64,000 nucleotides of DNA. Origin: CAZICM01 sp964537685 (GTDB lineage Bacteria; Myxococcota_A; Polyangia; Polyangiales; Polyangiaceae). Numbering within the stretch: position 1 is the first letter of the stretch; every line of letters starts with the position of its first letter. The stretch is from contig CAZICM010000024.1 in the NCBI GenBank assembly GCA_964537685.1, positions 74,731 through 138,730 on the forward strand. Direction: 5' to 3'. The notes under the pieces were generated by a model. The model searched no databases. It was not told the DNA's origin and worked only from the letters and a program-made list of their open reading frames with translations. A program made the position numbers and the translations under genes. Shown here piece by piece: positions 55,417-63,280 of this stretch.

Positions 55417-55932
55417 TCACACCCTCAGCACATCACAAGCATCATCGGGAAATACACAACCATAAGGCGGACAAATCGTCCGGCCCAGCCAATCGGTTGA
55501 ACAAGAACGCCCGCTTCTTTCCCGTTCGAACTCTTCCCGCTGCCGCTGCCGCGCCTTTATTTCTTCCAGGCGCTTATGCTCCTGGTCGCGTTCCCATGCC
55601 GCATTCTCGTCCGGCCCCGCAATCTCGGGATTCTCCCCCTCGGTGGGCACGGCCATCAACAACACCTTTCCGTTTCCTTGAATCGTGGGAGGAGGGGGTG
55701 GAGGCACATCGATCGGATGATCGGAACCTCCACAACCCGCCATCACCCCCGTTGCCAGCGCAATCCCCGCCGCATACGCCTGAGCCCTTGAAATTCCAGA
55801 AATCCCCTGCGCCTGAGCCGCCCGAAGCCCTTGATCCATCCCGGACTCCCGGTTCATCCCGCAAAACGGACAAGCCGTCTCATCGCCGAAGAAATGCCGT
55901 TGACACCCCGGGCACAGCACCATCGATTCCAT
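55417..55932 (-). CDS. Zinc-ribbon protein with coiled coil, paralogue B
   Basis: A 171-residue protein sharing the layout of its neighbour: zinc ribbon (LCPGCQRHFF, ACPFCG), hydrophobic YAAGIALATGVMAGCGG, a charged helix (RLEEIKARQRQREEF) and the same C-terminal CPPYGCVFPDDACDVLRV. The middle parts have diverged, which argues for an old tandem duplication under selection at both ends. The ATG at 55932 matches the paralogue; an in-frame ATG at 55986 is an alternative. It heads the three-gene cluster with the vault-like protein. Confidence 0.75.
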   Translation of the reverse strand: MESMVLCPGCQRHFFGDETACPFCGMNRESGMDQGLRAAQAQGISGISRAQAYAAGIALATGVMAGCGGSDHPIDVPPPPPPTIQGNGKVLLMAVPTEGENPEIAGPDENAAWERDQEHKRLEEIKARQRQREEFERERSGRSCSTDWLGRTICPPYGCVFPDDACDVLRV

Positions 55933-56037
55933 CGCAACCGCTCGCTTTCTGGACGTGTTTTGTCGTATCGCCTTTTTGCCCCGCATGTCAACAACGATCT
56001 ATTCTGTATTGCGCGATTGTGATAGGCTCGCCGAGCC

Positions 56038-56820
56038 ATGCAATTTTCTCGCTTATCTCAGGGCATTGCAATCTTGGCCGCGGCCTCTCCAAGCGTGGGC
56101 CTGCTTCTAACGATGGGAGCTTGCCGGGCCGCCATCGGCTTGGATGAATTAAGCTTTGGCCCCTCCGCCGGCACGGGAGGCATGGATGGATTGGGAGGTG
56201 GAAGCGCATCATCGAGTTCATCGGCGACCAGCTCATCCAGCGGAACGGGCGGAACGATGAACACCGGTCCTGTATGTGGAAACGGAGCCTTAGAAACCAC
56301 CGAGATATGCGACGATGGAAACACCCAGGACGGCGACGGCTGCGCCTCCAATTGCCGCTGCGCAGCACCGGATGGCGCCTCAAAAGACATGAATTTTGTA
56401 TTTGCGAGCGCAGATGGCAAGACCTGTTATGTCCTCTTCAACGGCCTACGCTCCTTCAACGAGGCACAAAACCTTTGCCAATCCAACAGCATGTACCTGG
56501 CCAGCGTAACGAGCAAAGCAGAACTGGACTGGATCCACCCCTTTATCGAGCCCTACAATCGCATTTGGATTGGGGGAGCGCGCGGCTCGGCCATGTTTGA
56601 TGCATGGACATGGGTATCCGGCGAACCCTGGCTGATCAACCCCTGCGACATGAACAAATATCCCCTCTGCGACGATACGGTCAACTTATGGAGCCAAGGC
56701 GAGCCCAACAACACGGGAGGCGTCGAAGACTGTGTGGAAATATATCATGGCGACGCGGTTGGATTCAACGATGTGATCTGTAGTGATTCGCTTGTCTATC
56801 TATGCGAAAGGCCCTTGTAA
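56038..56820 (+). CDS. Lipoprotein with Cys-rich Myxococcus repeat and C-type-lectin-like domain
   Basis: A 260-residue lipoprotein: signal with GLLLTMGAC (Cys29), then a Ser/Gly-rich linker. Residues about 80-108 are a DUF4215/Myxococcus cysteine-rich repeat (CGNG, CDDGNTQDGDGC). The rest (about 120-260) reads as a C-type lectin fold: CYVLFNGLRSFNEAQNLC, WIGGARG, WSQGEPNN and DVICSDSLVYLCE. Calcium-binding EPN is retained in GEPNN, which in lectins favours mannose-type sugars, but sugar binding here is unproven. The protein should face outward as a surface-attached binder. Confidence 0.82.
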   Translation: MQFSRLSQGIAILAAASPSVGLLLTMGACRAAIGLDELSFGPSAGTGGMDGLGGGSASSSSSATSSSSGTGGTMNTGPVCGNGALETTEICDDGNTQDGDGCASNCRCAAPDGASKDMNFVFASADGKTCYVLFNGLRSFNEAQNLCQSNSMYLASVTSKAELDWIHPFIEPYNRIWIGGARGSAMFDAWTWVSGEPWLINPCDMNKYPLCDDTVNLWSQGEPNNTGGVEDCVEIYHGDAVGFNDVICSDSLVYLCERPL

Positions 56821-56870
56821 CCGGAGCTAAACTTGAAAAATCTATTCCACAGCCCGAAGCGCGCGTGCCT

Positions 56871-57053
56871 GGGGCCTGTTGACCTTGATGGTGGGCTTGA
56901 GCGCGTAGGACGGAAGGCATTGGATACAGCAGAGCTGTACAGTCAAACGCGCCGGGGCCTGTTGACCTTGATGGTGGACTTGAGCGCGTGGGACGGAAGG
57001 CATTGGATACAGCAGAGCTGTACAGACAAACGTGCCGGGGCCTGCTGAACGTG
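56871..57053. repeat. 83-bp tandem repeat, two full units plus a partial third
   Basis: Units start at 56871, 56954 and 57037 with ggggcctg; the first two run 83 bases each and differ by few bases. A fourth ggggcctgttga start lies at 57079. Each full unit holds a small inverted repeat ACAGC-AGA-GCTGT (56926-56938 and 57009-57021). The whole gap 56821-57158 shows no other gene; short frames through it are repeat by-products. Confidence 0.88.
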
Positions 57054-57158
57054 TCAACGGTGCTGCGCGCGTGAGACTGGGGCCTGTTGACGGATCCGAA
57101 CGTTACCAGTCACAAGCGCCCATCATTTTCGTATAGCCAAAGCGGGTAAAGAGCGATA

Positions 57159-57449
57159 ATGTGCCCGGCGATGCGCGATCCTGAAGATCTCCGCCGATTT
57201 GCCCGCATAGACTACGCCGCCATTGCCCGGATAAAAGCGGAATACTGGCGGCCGGACGGATACTTCAGGACACATTACGGACCTGCGCTTGCCCTACAAA
57301 TTGCCGATGAGCTCCGAAAACAAATCATCGCCCAAAGGCCGGACTGGCCCACGCCCGAAGACAGGAAAAAAGACCAAGCCACCCATCTCCGGGTCCAGCG
57401 GCTTCTTGAACGAGCCTCCGCTATCCTCCGTCCTCGCCCTGCTCGCTGA
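57159..57449 (+). CDS. Small helical protein upstream of the nucleotidyltransferase
   Basis: A 96-residue, strongly helical, basic protein (RDPEDLRRFARIDYAAIARIKAEYW, later HLRVQRLLERASAILRP). No known motif is seen. It precedes and overlaps a MNT/AbiEii-like nucleotidyltransferase gene in another frame, as antitoxin-like proteins often do, but no antitoxin signature (HTH, ribbon) is visible. The partner's ATG choices at 57289 and 57307 would overlap this gene by over 140 bases; a TTG at 57406 gives 44. Confidence 0.6.
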   Translation: MCPAMRDPEDLRRFARIDYAAIARIKAEYWRPDGYFRTHYGPALALQIADELRKQIIAQRPDWPTPEDRKKDQATHLRVQRLLERASAILRPRPAR

Positions 57450-57987
57450 TGTCGATGCCGCGATGAAGCGGCTTGGATTGAATTGGTATGTATTTGGCGC
57501 CCAAGCGGCATGTTTGTATGGCCAGCCGCGCATGAGCGCGGATGTGGACATTACAATTGGGGAAGGTCCGCTCTCCGTGCCCGCGCTTGCCCGCGCCCTC
57601 GAAGATGCAGGATTCTCTTTGAGAATTGCCCTAAGCGGCGATTTCTTGCGAACAACGCATTTTTTGCCCTTCGTTCACAAGAAGACCGGAATGCCGATCG
57701 ATATGGTGATTGCTTCCACGGCACTCCAGGCCGAGTTTATGGCCCGCCGAAAACAAATGGATATTCAAGGCGTTCATGTGTCCCTCATCAGCCCCGAAGA
57801 CTTGGTGGTCACCAAAGTGCTGGCCGGCAGGCGCAAGGATCTAGCCGATATTCGGGGGATTCTCGACGTTCAGCGCACAGCATTGGACATGCACTACATT
57901 CGCCGCTTGCTCTCCGAGCTCTCGTCGGCCCTTTCCGATCCAAGACTGCTCTCCCGCTTTGAACGATTGCTTCGAGCCCACAAATAA
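57406..57987 (+). CDS. MNT/AbiEii-like nucleotidyltransferase
   Basis: A 193-residue protein from the TTG at 57406 (ATGs at 57307 and 57289 lie deeper in the upstream gene, in a low-complexity stretch that looks non-coding). The nucleotidyltransferase motif is seen: FGAQAACLYG, then PRMSADVDI, where the two acidic residues bind metal, followed by DMVIAS. This is the arrangement in AbiEii-type and DUF6036 proteins, some of which are toxins that nucleotidylate tRNA or other targets, others are of unknown role. Pairing with the upstream small gene suggests a toxin-antitoxin type unit, which remains unproven. Confidence 0.72.
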   Translation: MNEPPLSSVLALLADVDAAMKRLGLNWYVFGAQAACLYGQPRMSADVDITIGEGPLSVPALARALEDAGFSLRIALSGDFLRTTHFLPFVHKKTGMPIDMVIASTALQAEFMARRKQMDIQGVHVSLISPEDLVVTKVLAGRRKDLADIRGILDVQRTALDMHYIRRLLSELSSALSDPRLLSRFERLLRAHK

Positions 57988-58117
57988 CCCGTCCCAAGCG
58001 CGCTCATCTCTAGAACGCAATTTTTTCGCGAATCGCGCGCTATCTGCGCCCGCCTTCGTCAGCCACGGCACAATACCACAGGATTAGAATGGTCCAATTC
58101 ATGCATTAAAGTGGTAT

Positions 58118-59953
58118 ATGAGATGCAGCAATACATGGTGGGTCGCGCTGGCTATCGCCCTTCAATGCCCCATATCAGCCGCATGGGCTCAGATATCGGG
58201 GACCGTTGTGGATTCGGTCACGCAAACGCCCATTGCGGGGGCAAGGATATCCGTTCAGGCCAGCGAACAAGAAACCCTCGCCGATGCCATGGGCAACTTT
58301 GAGCTTCCCAATGCAAGCGGCTCCGGGGTCGTCGTCGCCGCCGCCAAAGGTTTTTTTAATGGTGGCATGCCCTTTAGCGCGCCCGCTTCTGGATTAACCC
58401 TCGCCTTGGATGCTATCCCCACCGTCGACGACCCCAACTATCAATTCCCCTCGCCTCAAGCCTGCTCCAATTGCCATCCCAAACAATTGGGCGAATGGGC
58501 CGCCTCACCCATGGGAAAAGCCGGGTCCAATACTTGGGTCTACGATACCTACAATGGAACAGGCACGCCTGGAGGAATGGGCGGTTTTGTCTATACCCGC
58601 GACTCGGTCCACGCCGCCTCCAATCCAGCCTCCGAATGCGCCGCATGCCATCAGCCCGAAGCTTGGATCAGCGACCTCTATTCACCCCTGCGCCCCATCG
58701 ATTCCCCAGGATCAGAAGCGCTTCACGGCGTATCTTGCGTCGTTTGCCACCGCATCGCCGATATCGACGAAAGCAAACCTTCCTTTCCAGGCATATGGCC
58801 CGGCGTCGTCACCTTCCGAAAGACCTTTTCCGCCGCTCCCGTCATGTTTGGCGTTCTGGGCGATGTCGACTATACCTTCCCGGGCGTCATGCGCGCATCC
58901 TATCAACCCCAGCTTCCAAGCGCCGTATGCGCCGCATGCCACCAAGATAAAAACGATCCCGATCTGGACGGCGACTTTGAAGAGGAAAACGGCGTTATCT
59001 CCGAGCCGACCTACATCGAATGGCTGCAAAGCCCTTATGCAGACCCAAGTTCGGGCCATTATGCCACCTGCGCGGGTTGTCATATGCCCGCGGACAATAG
59101 CAAAGCCGCATGTATTGTCCTTCCCACGATGAACCGCCCCCCCGGCGATATCCGCGCCCACGAGATTCAAGGCACATCCGCGCCCTACCTAGAAAATGCC
59201 GCTTCCCTCGCGCTCAGCGCCTCCGCGGGGGAGGGAAGCGTAGCCGTCGATGTCACCGTCGCCAACGATAAAACAGGGCACCATGTACCCACGGGCGTCA
59301 CCATACGCAATATGATTTTGGTGGTGGAAGCGCTGCGGGCCGACACAGGAGAAGCGCTGGAGCACACAGGCTCGCAAAAGATTCACGAGCTGGGCGGCGT
59401 GGGCGATGCGGCCAAGGGCTATTGGGCTGGACTCCCAGGCAAACTCTATGCAAAAGTCAACCACGATGCCCAAGGCAATGGCCCCACCTTTTTCACCGAC
59501 GCCGTGGGAATCACCTTTGACACCCGCATCCCAGCGCTGCAAAGCGATATGACGCACTATACATTTGCCGCGCCTGTGGGTGAAAAGAGCGGAAAAATAC
59601 GGGTCCGGGCCAGGCTCATCTACAGAAGGGCATGGCGTTCGCTCGTCGATGCCAAGGGATGGACCAAAGACGGACATAACAATACCTTGGAGGACCTCGT
59701 GCCTCCAAATTTTGGCCATCTCATGGCTCAGGCCGAAACCCTGGTCGAGGTACAAGCACCGGCTGGACAGGGAGGCGGAGGCCAAGGAGGAGCAAGCCAA
59801 GGGGGCGAGTCCGGCAACGAAAAGCCTCAACTATGGGCAAGCGGGGGAGGCGGATGTCAAAACGCGGCAGGGCAGCGCAGTACAGGATGGCTTATCCCAA
59901 TCACATTGCTTTTACTTGGGCTAGGGCGGCGGACCGTTGCCAAAGGTCTCTAA
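58118..59953 (+). CDS. Secreted pentaheme cytochrome with carboxypeptidase-like domain and MYXO-CTERM-like tail
   Basis: A 611-residue protein. Signal peptide (VALAIALQCPISAAWA). Residues about 26-100 form a carboxypeptidase-regulatory-like beta-sandwich (SGTVVDSVTQTPIAGARISV). Five CxxCH haem sites follow: CSNCH (116-120), CAACH (174-178), CVVCH (207-211), CAACH (271-275) and CAGCH (318-322). A second beta-rich part (about 365-555) ends in a Gly-rich linker and GGGGCQ, a hydrophobic stretch and GLGRR, like the MYXO-CTERM sorting tail of the giant vWA protein. It should sit at the surface as an electron carrier or multiheme enzyme; substrate unknown. ATG at 58118 has a weak ribosome binding site. 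Confidence 0.88.
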   Translation: MRCSNTWWVALAIALQCPISAAWAQISGTVVDSVTQTPIAGARISVQASEQETLADAMGNFELPNASGSGVVVAAAKGFFNGGMPFSAPASGLTLALDAIPTVDDPNYQFPSPQACSNCHPKQLGEWAASPMGKAGSNTWVYDTYNGTGTPGGMGGFVYTRDSVHAASNPASECAACHQPEAWISDLYSPLRPIDSPGSEALHGVSCVVCHRIADIDESKPSFPGIWPGVVTFRKTFSAAPVMFGVLGDVDYTFPGVMRASYQPQLPSAVCAACHQDKNDPDLDGDFEEENGVISEPTYIEWLQSPYADPSSGHYATCAGCHMPADNSKAACIVLPTMNRPPGDIRAHEIQGTSAPYLENAASLALSASAGEGSVAVDVTVANDKTGHHVPTGVTIRNMILVVEALRADTGEALEHTGSQKIHELGGVGDAAKGYWAGLPGKLYAKVNHDAQGNGPTFFTDAVGITFDTRIPALQSDMTHYTFAAPVGEKSGKIRVRARLIYRRAWRSLVDAKGWTKDGHNNTLEDLVPPNFGHLMAQAETLVEVQAPAGQGGGGQGGASQGGESGNEKPQLWASGGGGCQNAAGQRSTGWLIPITLLLLGLGRRTVAKGL

Positions 59954-60627
59954 CGTGTCTTCGTCAGCGCCAGCTCAATAGCCTTGGCCAAGTTAGCGCA
60001 AACCGTGGCAGGCGCAAAACTTAAATCTTCCTGAGCGGCCAGCGCCGCCGCTTGCGGAGACAGACCACACAAGATAACCTGCGCACCCAACAGAGCCACC
60101 GAACGCCCAATCCTCACCAGACCCACAGCCATTTCAGGCTCAATCGCATCCACACCCGTCACATCCAAAATCACCTGAGCCGCCCGCGCGCGGACAATAT
60201 GCGAAAGAATACGCAGCTCCGCTTCGGTCAGCATCGCCGAATCCAGCGCGCCCGCCATTGGAACAAGCAGCACACCCTTCGCAACCATCAACACAGGACT
60301 CGATAATATGCGTATCGTCTGCAACATTTTTTGCTGCTCTTCGCGAGCCTGTTCCAGCTCGGCGACACGCGCATTCAATTCCCGCGTTTGAGCCTCATCC
60401 CGCGTTCGCGCGCGCCTCAGTTCACCGACAACGCGCGCGACCATATTGGCGACGATGCCTAGTTCATCCTTGCGGTCGAAGAAGGGCAGTTCTTCGAAGC
60501 GGCCCATCAGCAAACGGCTCATGCGCGTACCAATCCAGCGCACCAGCGAAAGTTCCTCATCGGAAAGCCGCATGGCCAGAGGAAGGCTTTTCCATCTGTC
60601 TTGTGGTGGCGATGAATCTCCGCTCAT
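59950..60627 (-). CDS. RsbR-like STAS-domain regulator
   Basis: A 225-residue protein. N-terminal helices (DRKDELGIVANMVARVV) and a coiled segment (about 70-103) precede a STAS domain (about 105-220): SPVLMVAKGVLLVPMAGALDSA, VILDVTGVDAIEPEMA and GAQVILCGLSP. This matches RsbR/RsbS-type stressosome proteins. In those, Ser/Thr follows the DxTGV-xx-D segment as phosphosite; here the place reads IEPEMA, with Glu/Pro, so phospho-switching there is unlikely. It starts 23 bases after the stop of the V4R-like gene. Confidence 0.8.
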   Translation of the reverse strand: MSGDSSPPQDRWKSLPLAMRLSDEELSLVRWIGTRMSRLLMGRFEELPFFDRKDELGIVANMVARVVGELRRARTRDEAQTRELNARVAELEQAREEQQKMLQTIRILSSPVLMVAKGVLLVPMAGALDSAMLTEAELRILSHIVRARAAQVILDVTGVDAIEPEMAVGLVRIGRSVALLGAQVILCGLSPQAAALAAQEDLSFAPATVCANLAKAIELALTKTR

Positions 60628-60650
60628 CAGGGCCTCATTTCAGATCGGAA

Positions 60651-61220
60651 TCACTCGTCCCATTGGAGATCGAAGGTGCAGCAAGGATCGCCGCGCCGCA
60701 TGCATTTGCCTTTGGCGATCCGCACATTGCGTCCATCGTAGGCTTCGATAAAACCACGCATGGCGCCCATTTCAAAGCCACAATGATAAGGCTGCTCCAG
60801 CTCCAAATAGAAATGCCGCTCGCCCAGTTCTTGAGAGCGCCAGATACCGCTGTCGCCCCGCGTAGCGAACTGCCAAATAAAGGGAATGCGCTCGAAGAGC
60901 TGAGAAGCCTTTAGAATGCCGAGCTGCTGAAAGCCGGTGCGGAACATAAAATAAATATTCCGGCCCATCAGCTCGGGCAGCGTTGGATCTCTGTCTTCGA
61001 GCATATTGATAAGCGACTCGAAGTCTTGGCCTAAATACCAAGATTCCGGATCGACATGGCGAAGCCGTTCGAGCACATCCTGGGGCAGATCCTCCGAGGC
61101 CACCGTGGCGAGCAGAGAATAAAGGCTTCCCCGCGATAGAGGAGGCCCAACGCGGTTATCTTGCCCAGGATCGGCTTGAGGACGCAGATCGAGAGGTGCG
61201 GTGCGGACAAATCGGTGCAT
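60651..61220 (-). CDS. V4R-like ligand-binding protein
   Basis: A 189-residue protein from the ATG at 61220 (a TTG at 61316 would extend it with basic residues). The end, HCGFEMGAMRGFIEAYDGRN then GKCMRRGDPCCTFDLQWDE, resembles the C-terminal Cys-G-x-C-x-F signature of the V4R (4-vinyl reductase) small-molecule-binding domain, used as a sensor in several bacterial regulators. The N-terminal half is helical and matches nothing I know. It precedes the STAS gene by 23 bases, so the two may form a sensor-regulator pair. The assignment is weak but plausible. Confidence 0.55.
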   Translation of the reverse strand: MHRFVRTAPLDLRPQADPGQDNRVGPPLSRGSLYSLLATVASEDLPQDVLERLRHVDPESWYLGQDFESLINMLEDRDPTLPELMGRNIYFMFRTGFQQLGILKASQLFERIPFIWQFATRGDSGIWRSQELGERHFYLELEQPYHCGFEMGAMRGFIEAYDGRNVRIAKGKCMRRGDPCCTFDLQWDE

Positions 61221-61381
61221 TTTGTTTTTTTCGCGCCGATAGCGGCGGAGTGTCAACGTTTTTTTTCCAGTCCGACCGGTACTGGGCGTTGAGAATATTT
61301 GTCCTTGAAGAGCCAAGCTTCTCGGGCGTATAAGTCATTACACTCGGGGGATTTTTTATTTTGCCGACCAAGGAGTCTGTT

Positions 61382-62842
61382 ATGAACAAGGCATCTAAAA
61401 CACGTCGTGGTTTTCTTCAAGGTGTTGCGGCCATGGCAGCGATTGTGTTGTTTGATCCCGAAACGAAAGCATTTACGTCTCAGCCGGGAAATGGACTCAT
61501 TGCCACACCAGCCTTTCAGGGCGCCCTATTGCTAGGCGCGGGCAATACGGGCGCAGCGGCCGATGACTTTGGCCATATCATTCACCGCACACCGTGGGTA
61601 GTGCTCGTCCCCGGATCGATTCTCGACATTGCGCTTGCGGTACATTTTGCCCGAGCGCACGGACTCAAGATCGCGGCTGCGCGGGGCATCGGCGAAAGCC
61701 ACAGCACCTATGGGCAAGCGCAGGTGGATGCTGGCATTGTGATCGACATGTCCGCGCTCGACACCATCCATGAAGTCAACGCGGACAACGCCCTGGTGGA
61801 CGCGGGCGTTCGCTGGCACGAGCTTCTGGCCCAGACCCTACCCTTGGGCAAAAGCCCTCCGGTGCTGACCGATTTTATTGAACTCAGCATTGGTGGCACC
61901 CTTTCCGTCGGAGGCATTGGAGGACAAGCGTGCCATCATGGTTTTCAGGTGGACAACGTACTGGAACTCTGGGCCATCACAGGCAAGGGTCATATGGTCC
62001 ACTGCTCACCCTCGCAGCGGCCGGATTTATTTGAATCGCTGCTCAGCGGCTACGGTCAATTTGGCATCATTGTAAAGGCGCGTGTCAAGCTGGTGGATGT
62101 ACCCTCCATGGTCAGAGTATACAAAGCCATCTACACAGACATCGGGACATTCACGGCCGATCAAATGATGCTGGCGGACGACGGCCGCTTTAATTATCTG
62201 GAAGGATTTGCCAATCCGGCGGCGGCGGGAGGATGGGAGTATGAGCTCGAAGTGGCGGCCTATTATTCGCCTGGCTCTCCCCCTGACGACACGGCGCTTC
62301 TCTCGGGCCTATCATACAACCCTGGCACCGTCAGCATAGCGGACCAAAGCTACGCGGATTTCGCCAATCGCCTCGCCCCCGTCCTTGCGTTTTTACAGAG
62401 CATAGGCGTATGGGGCTTTCCGCATCCCTGGACCGACATGTTTGTACCAGGAAGCAGCGCAGCAAGCTTTATTGGGACCACCCTAGCGCAGACCCCGCCC
62501 TCGGAGGTCAACGGACCCGTATTGATCTATCCTTGGAGAACAGAGCGCTCATCGACACCATTTTTGATGTTACCCGACGATGAACACACCTTTTTATTTA
62601 GCATCTTAAGAACGGCGGTACCGCCGACCCCCGAGAACGCGGCATATTTGGTAGGGCGGAACCGATTGATCTACGACGAACTGGTTGCCATAGCAGGCAA
62701 GCGATATCCCATCGGCTCACTGGACGTGACCCAAACGGATTGGCAGACCCATTTTGGGGCATCATGGGGAGCCTTTGCTGCGGCAAAAGCGGCCCACGAT
62801 CCCCAGCATGTCTTGGCACCTGGGCAGAGAATCTTTGGGTAA
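61382..62842 (+). CDS. Tat-exported FAD oxidoreductase resembling cytokinin dehydrogenase
   Basis: A 486-residue protein. The ATG at 61382 follows GGAG. A Tat signal (KTRRGFLQGVAAMAA) shows folded, cofactor-loaded export. PCMH-type FAD domain: VVLVPGSILDIALAV, then GESHSTYGQ in which His107 would form the covalent 8-alpha histidyl-FAD bond, and SIGGTLSVGGIGG. The C-terminal half carries HPWTDMFVPG, where plant enzymes read HPWLNLFVP, and HVLAPGQRIFG at the end: both are cytokinin-dehydrogenase signatures. Substrate could be a cytokinin or a related amine or alcohol. It stands alone, divergent from the V4R-like gene. Confidence 0.82.
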   Translation: MNKASKTRRGFLQGVAAMAAIVLFDPETKAFTSQPGNGLIATPAFQGALLLGAGNTGAAADDFGHIIHRTPWVVLVPGSILDIALAVHFARAHGLKIAAARGIGESHSTYGQAQVDAGIVIDMSALDTIHEVNADNALVDAGVRWHELLAQTLPLGKSPPVLTDFIELSIGGTLSVGGIGGQACHHGFQVDNVLELWAITGKGHMVHCSPSQRPDLFESLLSGYGQFGIIVKARVKLVDVPSMVRVYKAIYTDIGTFTADQMMLADDGRFNYLEGFANPAAAGGWEYELEVAAYYSPGSPPDDTALLSGLSYNPGTVSIADQSYADFANRLAPVLAFLQSIGVWGFPHPWTDMFVPGSSAASFIGTTLAQTPPSEVNGPVLIYPWRTERSSTPFLMLPDDEHTFLFSILRTAVPPTPENAAYLVGRNRLIYDELVAIAGKRYPIGSLDVTQTDWQTHFGASWGAFAAAKAAHDPQHVLAPGQRIFG

Positions 62843-62870
62843 AGCCCCCTAAACCGCGTTCCCCCCGTTT

Positions 62871-63163
62871 GCAATCGCCCCATAAACGATCCTCGCCGCC
62901 CGGGACTTTTCTCAACGCGCCCGCTTTCAACTCCCCGCTTCTTCCCACCGGTTGCAATCGCTCCGCCACCGCTCCTGCGCGCCGCGGGAGATTTAGCAAT
63001 GGCTCCCCAACCGGTCCCCGGCGCATTCCCAGCGCTCGCAATGGTCCCCCAAGCGCACCCCGGCACATTCCCAAATGTCGCAAAGCCCGCCCCTCCCGGC
63101 CCCGATGCATTCCCAACGCTCGCAATGGCACACACCTCGGTTCCCCACCCATTCCCACAAATT
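62871..63163. repeat. 42-bp imperfect tandem repeat, about seven units
   Basis: A gcaat or gcaaa core recurs at 62871, 62954, 62996, 63038, 63080 and 63122: spacing 83, then 42 four times; one unit near 62913 lacks the core. Each unit contains a gc-rich middle and often a cattccca segment. Because 42 is divisible by three, frames stay open on both strands and translate as Pro- or Gly-rich repeats; I take these as artefacts. No gene is seen between 62843 and 63280. Confidence 0.85.
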
Positions 63164-63280
63164 TCTTTCAAGATTTTTTTGATTGGCCCCCGCTCCACCT
63201 TATGACACACTCCCCATCGCCCGAATCCAGGCCACCTTGCCTATTCACCCGATTCGGAGCATGAAAGGAGACTGATTTGC

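Noticed and set aside
56871..57053. The 83-bp repeat as a CRISPR array
   Set aside because: The whole 83-bp unit is repeated without unique spacers, and no cas gene is nearby.
62871..63163. The 42-bp repeat as a CRISPR array
   Set aside because: Units are contiguous and imperfect, with no spacers between fixed repeats.
62671..63210. A 179-residue Gly-rich minus-strand frame over the 42-bp repeats
   Set aside because: It runs into the flavoprotein coding region and is periodic only because 42 is a multiple of three.
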